A stretch of DNA of 64,000 bases from positions 124,001-188,000 of the forward strand of contig NZ_LUVZ01000034.1 of NCBI RefSeq assembly GCF_001593385.1. The letters run 5' to 3'. Source of the stretch: Chryseobacterium cucumeris. GTDB lineage: Bacteria > Bacteroidota > Bacteroidia > Flavobacteriales > Weeksellaceae. Under the pieces are notes generated by a model, which was given only the letters and a program-made list of their open reading frames with translations, had not been told where the DNA came from and searched no databases. This document shows, piece after piece, positions 27,681 to 37,335 of this stretch. The position numbers and the translations under genes were made by a program. Numbering within the stretch: the first letter of the stretch is position 1; each line of letters starts with the position of its first letter.

Positions 27681-28949
27681 TTACCCGATGTGTGTTCCCG
27701 GAGCAATCACAGCTCCTTTCTTCACTACGACAATCCCATCCTGTACGGAATACGTCCCATAATCACCATCCGGAATATGTTTTCCACCGATGATTTTCAC
27801 ATTGTCTCCAATATAACAGTTTTTATCAAGGATTGCTTTTTCTATATAGCAGTATTTTCCAATTCCCATATTAGGACGGCCACCTCTGTCGTTCAGAACA
27901 ATTTCCGTTGTGTTTTGGTAGAAATCCGCTCCCATAACGTAGGAGTTTACGATGGTACTTCCTTTGTCAATTCTGGTTCTGTTTCCGATCACGGAATTTT
28001 CAATTTTATCTGCCATGATGATACATCCGTCCCCAAAAACGGCTTTACTTACATAGGAACCATTGATTTTTGACGGTGGAAGCATTCTTGCTCTGGTATA
28101 GATCGGTGATGAAGAGAAAAGGTTAAACTGTGGCAGATCCAGGCAAAGGTCCAGATTCGCTTCGTAGAAAGACTCTATGGTTCCGATATCCGTCCAATAG
28201 CCTTCGTACTGATAGCTTAATGTTTTGTATTTTCCGATAGAACTCGGAATGATATCTTTTCCGAAATCATCACCAGCTCCTTCATCAAACATCTTTTTAA
28301 GGATATTCTTAGTGAAAATATAGATTCCCATGGAAGCCAGAAACTCTTTTCCGGTATGTTTATTTTCTTCTGAAACTTCAGATTTCAGGCCTGACAGCGT
28401 GTCAAAATCCGGTTTTTCATAAAAAGAAGTGATATTTCCTTCATCATCAGATTTTAAGATCCCGAAACCTGTAGCATCTTTTGCATTAACCGGAATGGTA
28501 GCAATGGTAAGATCACCTCCGTTTTCAATATGAAAGTCGAGCATTTCCCTGAAATCCATCTGATACAACTGATCTCCTGAAAGAATTAGGATATAGTCGT
28601 AATCATATTTTTCAAGATGCTTCATCGACTGGCGTACAGCATCTGCTGTTCCCTGATACCAGCTGTCATTTTCCACATTCTGCTCGGCTGCAAGAATATC
28701 AACGAAGCCTTTGCTGAAGATGTCAAAGTGATAAGAATTTTTAATATGTGAATTGAGAGAAGCAGAATTAAACTGCGTTAACACCAGAATTTTATTCAAT
28801 CCTGAGTTCAGACAGTTTGAGATAGGAATATCTACCAGTCTGTATTTTCCTGCAATAGGAACAGCCGGTTTGGATCTCGTATACGTTAACGGGAATAATC
28901 TTGTTCCTCTGCCTCCTCCTAAAACAATAGAGATTACATTTCGATTCAT
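27681..28949 (-). CDS. glgC: Glucose-1-phosphate adenylyltransferase (ADP-glucose synthase)
   Basis: Makes ADP-glucose from glucose-1-phosphate and ATP, the first step of bacterial glycogen synthesis. At 422 aa it has the N-terminal pyrophosphorylase motif VLGGGRGTRLFPLT, then SKPAVPIAGKYRLVDIPISNCLNSG in parts, the sugar-binding GFGILK and YEGYWTDIGTIESFYEAN segments, and a C-terminal left-handed beta-helix (GDGCIIMADKI, NCYIGDNVKIIGG). It is the last gene of glgB-glgA-lipoprotein-glgC. Allosteric effectors cannot be read from the sequence. Confidence 0.96.
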   Translation of the reverse strand: MNRNVISIVLGGGRGTRLFPLTYTRSKPAVPIAGKYRLVDIPISNCLNSGLNKILVLTQFNSASLNSHIKNSYHFDIFSKGFVDILAAEQNVENDSWYQGTADAVRQSMKHLEKYDYDYILILSGDQLYQMDFREMLDFHIENGGDLTIATIPVNAKDATGFGILKSDDEGNITSFYEKPDFDTLSGLKSEVSEENKHTGKEFLASMGIYIFTKNILKKMFDEGAGDDFGKDIIPSSIGKYKTLSYQYEGYWTDIGTIESFYEANLDLCLDLPQFNLFSSSPIYTRARMLPPSKINGSYVSKAVFGDGCIIMADKIENSVIGNRTRIDKGSTIVNSYVMGADFYQNTTEIVLNDRGGRPNMGIGKYCYIEKAILDKNCYIGDNVKIIGGKHIPDGDYGTYSVQDGIVVVKKGAVIAPGTHIG

Positions 28950-28963
28950 AAATATCTTGCGTT

Positions 28964-29500
28964 TTATTTTATTAAGTTTACTGTTCTGTTCTTAGTGTTT
29001 ACTGCTACTTTAAAGCATTCTTTGTTTTCATATTGGAGTTCGTTTTTATAAACAGTCACCCGAAACTCATCTTTATCATTCAATACTAAAACCTCTTTAT
29101 CCAGGTTATAGATTTCAATATTATATTTTTTAAGTTCATTGCTGAAGAACGGATTTGTAATAAGTACATCCATCACATCAGCACTCTTCATTACAAAGCC
29201 GTCGACATCTTTACGATACTTTTCTCTCCAGCCTTTCCCATATTTTCTTTCTATGGCATTATTAGTCCTTTTATTAATAGCATCTATTCTCTTCATCTCG
29301 TCAGGCTCTACCAGACAACCAGCTACAGAGTAATGCTTTATTTTCCATTTTTCGGAAATAGCAGCCATCGCTTCATACCTTTCCGTTGCCGGAAGACCGT
29401 AGCCATAGATCCAATAATAACCTCCATGATATCTTCCTCCGTCTTCTTTACATGAAAACAGCATAAACATTATCACAGAAAGAAATCCGAAAATCTTCAC
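28964..29500 (-). CDS. Putative lipoprotein inside the glycogen operon, 178 aa
   Basis: I recognise no family. It starts with GTG at 29500 and has a lipoprotein signal (KIFGFLSVIMFMLFSC, lipobox Cys17), so it is probably membrane-attached. The mature part is charged, with GGYYWIYGYGLPATERYEAMAA near the start and predicted helices and strands afterwards. It lies four bases after glgA and 14 bases before glgC in the same orientation, so it must be co-transcribed. An envelope lipoprotein among cytoplasmic glycogen enzymes is unexpected. The first in-frame ATG would remove most of the signal peptide, which favours the GTG. Confidence 0.65.
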   Translation of the reverse strand: MKIFGFLSVIMFMLFSCKEDGGRYHGGYYWIYGYGLPATERYEAMAAISEKWKIKHYSVAGCLVEPDEMKRIDAINKRTNNAIERKYGKGWREKYRKDVDGFVMKSADVMDVLITNPFFSNELKKYNIEIYNLDKEVLVLNDKDEFRVTVYKNELQYENKECFKVAVNTKNRTVNLIK

Positions 29501-29504
29501 TCTA

Positions 29505-30911
29505 TCAGCTATTATATAAAGCTATGTATTTTTCTGCAGATTTCTCCCATGCAAAATCAAAATTCATATTGGCATGGATAAGATCTTCCATAACTCCTTT
29601 TTGATTATAAATCGCCAATGCCCTGTTCATAGCATGTACAACATCATCTACACCCGGATAAGTAAAGTTCAGTCCTGCTCCACCGGTTGAAATATCTTCC
29701 ACCGTATCTCTGAGCCCTCCTGTATATCTTACCACAGGAACGGTGCCATATCTCATGGAATACATCTGGTTCAGTCCGCATGGCTCTACTCTTGAAGGCA
29801 TCAGAAGAAAATCTGCCGAGGCATATATCTTATGGGAAAGATGCTCTTTATATCCGAGATCCAATGCAAAATTGGTGTACGTATAATCGTATTCTTTCAG
29901 TTTATTTTCTATATAGGTGTTCCCTGATCCGAGAATCATAATATTTAAAGCGCCATAACTCTGCTTAATGCTTCTCCATACAACATCCGGCAGCAGATCT
30001 GCTCCTTTCTCTGTTGCGAATCTTCCGATAAATGCGAATAAAGGAAGTTCAGGTTTTAATCCATATTCTTTACAGAGATTTTCTTTATTTTTTTTCTTTT
30101 GAGCGACTGCATTGGTACTGTTAAAATTAAAATCAAGCATCGGATCGGTTTCAGGATTCCAGACTTCTGTGTCAATACCATTGATGATTCCATATGCCTT
30201 TCCGAATTCCTGACGAACGAGGCTTTCCAGTCCGCGGAAGCTGATAAAGAGTTCTTCAAGATATCCTTCCGAAACAGTGGTAAAAGCATCAGCACATTTA
30301 ATCATGCTGGCCAGAGGATTCATCAGTCCGTTCCAATCCATCAGTCCCCATTTGTACCCATCAAAAGAAGGCATATACTGTGCCATACTCCAGCTCATCA
30401 TGCCCTGATATTCGCCATTATGAATAGTTCCTATTGTTTTTACTCCTTTCAAGAATTCAAATTCATAGCAGTTTTCTACCATAAAAGGAACGAGACCGGT
30501 ATGATAATCATGGCAATGCAGTACATCAGGACGGATTTTCATCGCAGAAAGCCAATGCAGAACGCCATGCTGGAAAGCCAGAAACTGGAAGCTTTCATCC
30601 TGGTACCCATAAGGGTTGTCCCTGTCTAATAATCCCGGAATTCTTACCATATACAGCTCAAATCCCAGAACATTGGTTTTCTCTTTCAATACCTGAACCT
30701 GCAGCATATTGGCTGCCTGATGAATAAATCCGTCAAAAACCAGATCAAATTCATGATCATATACAAAGGATTTGTTGTACCACGGCATTACCACCCTGGC
30801 TTCTACTCCTGCTATTTTATTCTGATATTTTGGTAACGCTCCCACCACATCTGCCAGACCGCCTACTTTTGCTACGGGATAACATTCTGTACTTAAATGA
30901 TAAATAACCAT
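29505..30911 (-). CDS. glgA: Glycogen synthase (ADP-glucose type, GT5)
   Basis: Transfers glucose from ADP-glucose to the growing alpha-1,4-glucan. The 468 residues start MVIYHLSTECYPVAKVGGLADVVGALP, quoted here in parts, including the ADP-glucose-binding KVGGLADV. The C-terminal Rossmann half has FIGRFATEKGADLL and the catalytic stretch MPSRVEPCGLNQMYSMRYG with the conserved Glu. The length matches GlgA. It starts three bases after glgB stops and is followed closely by a lipoprotein gene and glgC. Confidence 0.96.
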   Translation of the reverse strand: MVIYHLSTECYPVAKVGGLADVVGALPKYQNKIAGVEARVVMPWYNKSFVYDHEFDLVFDGFIHQAANMLQVQVLKEKTNVLGFELYMVRIPGLLDRDNPYGYQDESFQFLAFQHGVLHWLSAMKIRPDVLHCHDYHTGLVPFMVENCYEFEFLKGVKTIGTIHNGEYQGMMSWSMAQYMPSFDGYKWGLMDWNGLMNPLASMIKCADAFTTVSEGYLEELFISFRGLESLVRQEFGKAYGIINGIDTEVWNPETDPMLDFNFNSTNAVAQKKKNKENLCKEYGLKPELPLFAFIGRFATEKGADLLPDVVWRSIKQSYGALNIMILGSGNTYIENKLKEYDYTYTNFALDLGYKEHLSHKIYASADFLLMPSRVEPCGLNQMYSMRYGTVPVVRYTGGLRDTVEDISTGGAGLNFTYPGVDDVVHAMNRALAIYNQKGVMEDLIHANMNFDFAWEKSAEKYIALYNS

Positions 30912-30914
30912 TCT

Positions 30915-32861
30915 TTATCTCTTATGTTTAATTCTGTGTAATTTATATTTTTTATCTCTTTTCTGACGTAAAACTATTCCAGCCAATGGCGGCAGCTTCA
31001 CGGTCATTGTTTTGGTGTATCCTCTCCACTCTTCATACTTCTCTTCCAGGATTTCAGGCTCCACTCCGCTTCCACTGTACTTTTCATCATCTGAATTCAA
31101 AACAACTTCCCAGTGGGTGCCGGCAGGAATCCCGATTTTATAATCCAATACTTTGGGTGCCAGGTTTAAAGCCACCATCAGTACATCATCTTTCTTTTTT
31201 CCTTTTCTGAGGTAGACATACACCGAGTTTTCCAGATCATCTGCTTCCACCCATTCAAAACCATTTCTATCAAACTGATTTTCATAAAAGGCAGTTTCTG
31301 ACCGGTACAAATGGTTCAGTTCCTTCACCATTTCCTGCATTCCTTTATGAACAGGATATTTCAGCAAATGCCAGTCGAGGCTTCTTGTAAAATTCCATTC
31401 ACTGGTCTGCCCGAATTCATCGCCCATAAAAAGCAGCTTGGCTCCCGGATGGGTATACATATATACATACAGGGTACGGAGATTGGCAAATTTCTGCCAT
31501 TCATCCCCTTTCATTTTATAAATAAGACTTGCTTTTCCGTGTACGACTTCATCGTGTGACAAAGGCATCATATAATTTTCATTATACATATACATGGAAG
31601 CGAAGGTCAGTTTATGATGATGAAATTTACGGTTAATAAAATCTTCTTTGAAATAATCCAGTGTATCATGCATCCAACCCATCATCCATTTCATTCCGAA
31701 TCCTACACCGCCGTCATGAACAGGCTTTGTAAGCATGGGAAAATCTGAACTTTCTTCTGCGATGGTGATGATATTATCTCCAAATTCTTTGTAGACAGCT
31801 GTATTAAATTCCTGTAGAAAGGCTTTCGCTTCCAGGTTCACATTGGTTCCATATATATTAGGTTCCCACTCCCCTTCGTTTCTTGAATAATCCAGATGAA
31901 GCATTGAAGTCACGGCATCCACGCGCAATCCGTCAGCATGATAACGATCCAGCCAGAACATGGCATTTGAAATCAGGAAGGATTTCACTTCATTTCTTCC
32001 GTAATTAAAAATATGCGATTTCCAATCCGGATGAAAACCCTTTCTCGGATCTTCATGCTCATACAGATAAGAACCGTCGAATCGGTGAAGTCCATTAGCA
32101 TCTCCCGGAAAATGGGACGGAACCCAATCCAGAATAACGCCTATGTCATTGTTATGAAGTTCATCAATAAGAAACATCAGATCCTGTGGTGAGCCAAAGC
32201 GCGAGGTTGCTGCATAAAAACCTGTGATCTGATATCCCCAGCTCGGCTCGTAAGGATATTCCATCACGGGCATGAATTCTACATGGGTAAATCCCATTTC
32301 TTTGATGTAAGGAACGAGCTTTTTCGCAATATCCCTATAGTTTAAAAAACGCTGGGGCTGATCCTCTTCTCTTACCCAGGAACCTAAATGTAATTCATAT
32401 ACCGATAGCGGAGCTTCCAGCCTGTTTTTTTTCCAGCGGTTATCCATCCACTCCTGATCATTCCATTCGTACCATGTGGTGGAGACCAGGGAAGCGGCCT
32501 GAATATTCTGTTCCCAGCTCAACGCATAGGGATCACTTTTTTCCAGAATTTCGCCTCCTTGCGTTTCAATAGCATATTTATATAATGTTCCCCAGGTTAA
32601 CCCTTCAATAAATCCTTCCCAAATCCCGGATTCATCCCATCGTGGAAACAAAATATGATCTTTGGGATTCCAGTTGTTAAAATTTCCGATCACGGAAACT
32701 TTCTTTGCGTTAGGAGCCCATACGGAAAAATATACGCCTTTTACGCCCTCTTTTTCTGCAGAATGTGCTCCAAATTTACCATACAGCTTATAGTGCCTAC
32801 CTTCTTTAAAAAGATACACATCATGATCGGTGAAAAGCGTGTAGGTCTTAACAGAATTCAT
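30915..32861 (-). CDS. glgB: 1,4-alpha-glucan branching enzyme (GH13)
   Basis: Adds alpha-1,6 branches to glycogen. The N-terminal CBM48 domain (about residues 25-120) contains VIGNFNNWNPKDH. The GH13 barrel follows with the four conserved regions, including nucleophile DGLRVDAV, acid/base IAEESSDF and LSHDEVVHGK. A C-terminal beta domain completes it. I use ATG 32861 (648 aa); a TTG one codon upstream is also possible. First gene of the operon. The divergent gene across the 199-bp promoter region encodes an esterase with a strikingly similar N-terminal motif. Confidence 0.96.
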   Translation of the reverse strand: MNSVKTYTLFTDHDVYLFKEGRHYKLYGKFGAHSAEKEGVKGVYFSVWAPNAKKVSVIGNFNNWNPKDHILFPRWDESGIWEGFIEGLTWGTLYKYAIETQGGEILEKSDPYALSWEQNIQAASLVSTTWYEWNDQEWMDNRWKKNRLEAPLSVYELHLGSWVREEDQPQRFLNYRDIAKKLVPYIKEMGFTHVEFMPVMEYPYEPSWGYQITGFYAATSRFGSPQDLMFLIDELHNNDIGVILDWVPSHFPGDANGLHRFDGSYLYEHEDPRKGFHPDWKSHIFNYGRNEVKSFLISNAMFWLDRYHADGLRVDAVTSMLHLDYSRNEGEWEPNIYGTNVNLEAKAFLQEFNTAVYKEFGDNIITIAEESSDFPMLTKPVHDGGVGFGMKWMMGWMHDTLDYFKEDFINRKFHHHKLTFASMYMYNENYMMPLSHDEVVHGKASLIYKMKGDEWQKFANLRTLYVYMYTHPGAKLLFMGDEFGQTSEWNFTRSLDWHLLKYPVHKGMQEMVKELNHLYRSETAFYENQFDRNGFEWVEADDLENSVYVYLRKGKKKDDVLMVALNLAPKVLDYKIGIPAGTHWEVVLNSDDEKYSGSGVEPEILEEKYEEWRGYTKTMTVKLPPLAGIVLRQKRDKKYKLHRIKHKR

Positions 32862-33060
32862 CAAGATCAGTTTATATTTATATTTTCCCTGAAACTACGA
32901 AAAATACTGACAATAGCGATGAATTATTCATCAAATAATTATCAAGATCATTTCAAGTTTTGTCTATCTATCAAATATATCATTTTTTAACTCACTTTTT
33001 TTATGATTTCAAAACAATCTTTTTTATAAATTTAACATCAATATTTTATTAAACACAACG

Positions 33061-34182
33061 ATGAGGTTTGAACTTTATACAGCAGAAAAAGACGACAGAC
33101 CGGTATTTATCACCGGAAATTTCAATAGCTGGAATCCCAAAGATTATAATTTCCAGCTTAAACAAATTGATCCTTCCGGTTATTTTATAGAGATCGAAGA
33201 TCAGCTTCTTCCTGATGATATTGAATACAAATTCACAAAAGGAGGCTGGGAAAACGTAGAACTGGATCAATATGGAAATATCACTCCCAACCGGAAAGCG
33301 AAAAAATCTGCTGGTAAAACGTCCGACTCTGTAGACAAATGGAGACTGAACTGGGGACCGTTCAAAGAAGAATATTATCCTATAGCAGAAGTTATTTCCG
33401 AAAATTTTTACATTCCGCAGCTTGACCGTTACCGCAAGGTTTGGGCACTGCTTCCTTATGATTATCATACAACGGATAAACAATATCCAGTTTTATACCT
33501 TCAGGACGCACAAAATCTTTTCAATGAAGGAAGCGGTTTCGGGAATTGGGAAATCGACAAAAAATTATCCATCCTTGCTGAATACGGGCGCGGCGATCTT
33601 ATCATCATTGCGATAGAACATGGCAGTGAGGAAAGAATCAAAGAATATATTTTTGATAATGATCATGTAGCCAACGGTTCCGAAGGAAAAAAGTACATCC
33701 GTTTTATTGCAGATACTTTAAAGCCTTTTGTGGACGAAAATTACAGAACCAAAAAAGACCGCGACAACACCGGAATCGGAGGCAGTTCATTGGGCGCATT
33801 GATCAGTATATATAGTGGATTTCTTTATCCTGAAGTGTACTCCAAACTACTGATATTCTCGCCTTCTCTTTGGGTAGAACCCAATAACAACTTTCCGATG
33901 ATGAATTTCCGGGTTCCGTTTAAAACGAAGATCTATCTCTACGGCGGCGGCCAGGAAGGTTCTAAAATGGTCAAAAGAATTCATATTTTTGAAGAATATC
34001 TGAAAAGATGGGAAGAGAAAAAACTTTTTGATTTTGAATTCAAAACCAATATCAATCCTGAAGGCACCCACAATGAGTTTTACTGGTCTCAGGAGTTCCC
34101 AAGGGCTATAGAATGGCTGTTCTATGACAACACAGAAAATCCTGTAGAAGTAAAACCACAACAAAAAAGCATCAGAAACTAA
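33061..34182 (+). CDS. Esterase-D-like hydrolase with CBM48-like N-terminal domain
   Basis: A cytoplasmic 373-residue protein. Residues 1-80 look like a glycogen-binding/CBM48 E-set domain: VFITGNFNSWNPKDYN almost repeats the GNFNNWNPKD motif of the divergent GlgB. Residues about 115-350 form an esterase-D/alpha-beta hydrolase domain with nucleophile GSSLG (Ser243) and a probable catalytic His in EGTHNEFYW. There is no signal peptide. It may act on a glycogen-bound or acylated sugar substrate; this is inference from the domain pair. It opens a long plus-strand row of ligase and hydrolase genes, 73 bp before the M17 peptidase. Confidence 0.8.
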   Translation: MRFELYTAEKDDRPVFITGNFNSWNPKDYNFQLKQIDPSGYFIEIEDQLLPDDIEYKFTKGGWENVELDQYGNITPNRKAKKSAGKTSDSVDKWRLNWGPFKEEYYPIAEVISENFYIPQLDRYRKVWALLPYDYHTTDKQYPVLYLQDAQNLFNEGSGFGNWEIDKKLSILAEYGRGDLIIIAIEHGSEERIKEYIFDNDHVANGSEGKKYIRFIADTLKPFVDENYRTKKDRDNTGIGGSSLGALISIYSGFLYPEVYSKLLIFSPSLWVEPNNNFPMMNFRVPFKTKIYLYGGGQEGSKMVKRIHIFEEYLKRWEEKKLFDFEFKTNINPEGTHNEFYWSQEFPRAIEWLFYDNTENPVEVKPQQKSIRN

Positions 34183-34255
34183 ATGCATAAAAACTGCTGC
34201 AGAAAATGTAAGCCGGACGCACTATTTATGAATTTAGAAATTATAACATCTATTT

Positions 34256-35671
34256 ATGAAACTAATCAATAAAAAAAACAAAAATTACACTCAGGTTTTC
34301 CAACTGTTTACGGAGGAAGAATGGACGAAAACCAGTAAAAATTTCAACAAAAACATTTCCAATTTTTTCACCGGAAAGAAATATGAAGTTTTTGTCAATG
34401 CTCATGAAGAAGGAATTACGTATTTCATTGGATTAGGAAAATCCGCCTTACAAAATTTCGAGATCCAGCAGGTGGCGGCTAAATTTTCACAGACACAGAA
34501 AGAAAAACTGCTGGCCGTACCTACATTAGCCCTTGCTGACTTCCTGAATGAAAAGCAGTTCGAGGAGTTTGTAAAAGGACTTTTAACAGGAACTTACAAC
34601 TATCCTTTTGACAAAAAACATGCTTTCTGGAATACGAAATTTGAATTGCACTTTGAAAATTTAAGCCAGAAAAAATTAGATCATATCAGCCAGAAAGCAG
34701 AAGCATTGGTTAACGGGCAAACTGCCTGCCAGGACTGGCTTAACAAACCAGCCAATCTTAAAAAACCGGATATCTTAAGCGCATACCTTAAAAATCTGGC
34801 TAAAAAATATGACTTAAAATACACTGCTTTTAACAGAAAGAAATGTGAAGAACTTGGATTAGGCGCTTATCTTTCTGTGAATCAAGGAAGTGCTTACGAT
34901 GCCGCTTTCACTATTTTAGAATATAAAACGACAGCGAAAAATGCCAAGACTTTCGGCCTGGTAGGAAAATGTATTTTGTTTGACACCGGAGGAATATCAA
35001 TAAAAAGCTCTGCCAATCTGCATTATATGAAATCTGACATGGGCGGAGCAACGGCTGTTTTGGGAACGTTAATCTATGCCGCTGAAATGCAGCTTCCTGT
35101 AAACATCGTCGCTGTTCTCCCTATTACTGATAATGCGGTCTCTGAAAAGGCCCTGCTTCCAAGTGATGTGATTACAGCCTACAACGGAAAAACAATTGAA
35201 GTACTTGATACTGATGCAGAAGGCAGATTAATTCTTGCAGATGGTTTGTCTTATCTTTCTAAAAACTACAAAACTGATTTCCTTATTGACCTGGCTACCT
35301 TAACGGGAAGCTCAGTGAGAATGTTCGGAGATACCTGTGCTGCTATGTTCTCCAATAACGAGGAACTGAAAAACAACTTAATCAAAACCGGTGACCAGAC
35401 CAATCAGAGGGTTTGGAATCTTCCTTTATGGGATGTTTGGAAAGATGATATCCAGTCTGATGTAGCGGATATAAAAAACATCTCTCTAAAGCCTGTGGGA
35501 GACTGTATTATTGCTGCAAAATTTTTAGAGCAATTCATTGAGAACCATCCTAAATGGGCGCACTTAGACATTGCAGGAGTAGCCTTTGGAAGTGTGGGCT
35601 ATGCAAAAGAAAAAGCAGCAACAGGTTTTGGTGTTCAGCTCCTGGTGAATTTAATTGAAAATTATCACTAA
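34256..35671 (+). CDS. M17 family leucyl aminopeptidase
   Basis: A two-metal aminopeptidase (471 aa) that removes N-terminal residues from peptides in the cytoplasm. The C-terminal catalytic domain contains GKCILFDTGGISIKSS, MKSDMGGA and the signature DTDAEGRLILADGL, which together carry the metal ligands, the catalytic Lys and the catalytic Arg. The N-terminal third is divergent, as usual for M17. The gene sits between the esterase and the first ATP-grasp ligase gene, so it could trim a peptide made by the cluster or simply be a neighbour. Confidence 0.92.
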   Translation: MKLINKKNKNYTQVFQLFTEEEWTKTSKNFNKNISNFFTGKKYEVFVNAHEEGITYFIGLGKSALQNFEIQQVAAKFSQTQKEKLLAVPTLALADFLNEKQFEEFVKGLLTGTYNYPFDKKHAFWNTKFELHFENLSQKKLDHISQKAEALVNGQTACQDWLNKPANLKKPDILSAYLKNLAKKYDLKYTAFNRKKCEELGLGAYLSVNQGSAYDAAFTILEYKTTAKNAKTFGLVGKCILFDTGGISIKSSANLHYMKSDMGGATAVLGTLIYAAEMQLPVNIVAVLPITDNAVSEKALLPSDVITAYNGKTIEVLDTDAEGRLILADGLSYLSKNYKTDFLIDLATLTGSSVRMFGDTCAAMFSNNEELKNNLIKTGDQTNQRVWNLPLWDVWKDDIQSDVADIKNISLKPVGDCIIAAKFLEQFIENHPKWAHLDIAGVAFGSVGYAKEKAATGFGVQLLVNLIENYH

Positions 35672-35812
35672 AAATTAGTTTTTTACAAAAAAACTCTGTA
35701 TAATTGATTAGTGGATTTTCAAAAACGCACAATATTTTATTTTTTGATATTAATAAAATAATATATAAATGCTTTTATTTTTGAAAATTCACTAAATCTT
35801 AAAAAACATTAT

Positions 35813-37027
35813 ATGGAGAAGAAAACTATTGTGTGTATTTCGTGCTATTACAAAGGCTACGATTTTATGGACGAAATGAAGAAGCTCGGCAATAAAATCA
35901 TCCTTGTAACCTCCGAAAACCTCAAAGAAAAAAACTGGCCCTGGCACGCGATTGATGAAACATTCTATATGCCCGAGCTCAAGCCTTCCGTATGGAATCT
36001 GGAACATTTAATTCAGGGATTTTCCCACCTGATGAAGACCAGAAAAGTAGATGCTGTGGTGGCTTTGGATGATTATGATGTTGAAAAAGCCGCATTAATC
36101 AGAGAGACCTTCCGTATTCCCGGTATGGGACAGACAACCCACCGGTATTTCAGAGATAAACTTGCCATGAGGCAAAAAGCAAAGGATTCCGGGATCAGCG
36201 TTCCTGAATTCACCGCTGTTTTCAATGATCATGAAGTGGATGAATTTACAGACCGCGTTCCTGCTCCATGGGTACTGAAACCAAGGTCTGAAGCATCAGC
36301 ATCGGGCATTAAAAAAATAACTTCCAAAGAACAGCTTCTTGAAGCCCTGGAAATACTGGGAGAAGAGCGTCATCTTTTTTTACTGGAAAGTTTTAAACCC
36401 GGAGATGTTTACCATGTGGACAGTCTTACTTTTAACAAAAAAACAATATTCACTTCTGCCTCAAAATATCTTGCTCCTCCTATGCAGGTTTCTCACGAAG
36501 GCGGGGTTTTCAGATCCAAAACATTAGGAAGATATTCCGAGGAGTTTAAGGCACTGGAAGATATAAATGCCAGAGTTCTTTCCAACTTCGGACTTGTCAA
36601 CGGAGCCACCCATACAGAATTTATCCGTGGAAAAGAAGATGGAAAATGGTATTTCCTTGAAACTTCATCGAGGGTTGGCGGTGCTCATATTCCGGACCTG
36701 GTTGAAGCATCGAGTGGTATCAATATCTGGAGAGAATGGGCGAAAATTGAAGATGCTCTTCTGAGAGGAAATGATTACAGCGTTTCTCCCCCCACAGGCT
36801 ATTATTCAGGTCTGATCGTTGCCCTGATTAAAGATAAAGAACCGAATTACAGCAGTTTTGAATGCGAAGAAGTTGTCAAATTTCTTCCGATAGACTATCA
36901 TGTCGGAATTGTCTATAAATCCGGAGACGCCTCTGTTGTACAGGACAGGCTGGATTCTGCTGCTGAAATGATTCATGCGGATATGCTGAACATTCTGCCT
37001 CCGAAAGGTAATAAATTGAGTTCTTAA
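35813..37027 (+). CDS. ATP-grasp ligase 1, 404 aa
   Basis: A predicted carboxylate-amine (or carboxylate-thiol) ligase. Residues about 1-100 form a pre-ATP-grasp domain (IVCISCYYKGYDFMDEM). The ATP-grasp fold follows: RDKLAMRQKAKDSGISVPEF, the ATP-binding PWVLKPRSEASASGI, the FLLESFKPGDVYHVDS segment and Mg-binding FLETSSRVGGAHIPD. This arrangement resembles carbamoyl-phosphate-synthase-type and peptide ligases. Substrates are unknown. The next gene starts two bases after its stop codon, so it heads a tight group of cotranscribed genes. Confidence 0.85.
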   Translation: MEKKTIVCISCYYKGYDFMDEMKKLGNKIILVTSENLKEKNWPWHAIDETFYMPELKPSVWNLEHLIQGFSHLMKTRKVDAVVALDDYDVEKAALIRETFRIPGMGQTTHRYFRDKLAMRQKAKDSGISVPEFTAVFNDHEVDEFTDRVPAPWVLKPRSEASASGIKKITSKEQLLEALEILGEERHLFLLESFKPGDVYHVDSLTFNKKTIFTSASKYLAPPMQVSHEGGVFRSKTLGRYSEEFKALEDINARVLSNFGLVNGATHTEFIRGKEDGKWYFLETSSRVGGAHIPDLVEASSGINIWREWAKIEDALLRGNDYSVSPPTGYYSGLIVALIKDKEPNYSSFECEEVVKFLPIDYHVGIVYKSGDASVVQDRLDSAAEMIHADMLNILPPKGNKLSS

Positions 37028-37029
37028 CA

Positions 37030-37308
37030 ATGAAACTTGACATTGACATTCAAAATGTTATTGAATTCATAATATACATCCTACCCGAAGATTCCATCCT
37101 AAAATGTAATTTAGAGAACATAAGTCCCGGAAAATGGCACAGCAAAGCATATTATCAGTTCGTTGACTCAACTCATGCCAATACACCAGGATCAAAATGG
37201 ATCTTTAAAGAAAATATAATCCTCGAACATCCGAAATTAGGAACACACGTACTGGATATTTTAGAAAAAGATCAACTTGGAGGAATTGAATTTTATGAAT
37301 TACTATAA
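37030..37308 (+). CDS. Unknown protein, 92 aa, in ligase cluster
   Basis: A small soluble protein without signal peptide, Cys count low, mixed charge, ending LDILEKDQLGGIEFYELL. I recognise no family. It begins two bases after the first ATP-grasp gene and ends 27 bases before the second esterase, so it is very likely translated with them. Possible roles are an accessory subunit or a carrier, but no phosphopantetheine or lipoyl attachment motif is visible. Confidence 0.65.
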   Translation: MKLDIDIQNVIEFIIYILPEDSILKCNLENISPGKWHSKAYYQFVDSTHANTPGSKWIFKENIILEHPKLGTHVLDILEKDQLGGIEFYELL

Positions 37309-37335
37309 AACCTAAATTAAAACTAAACAAGGAAA

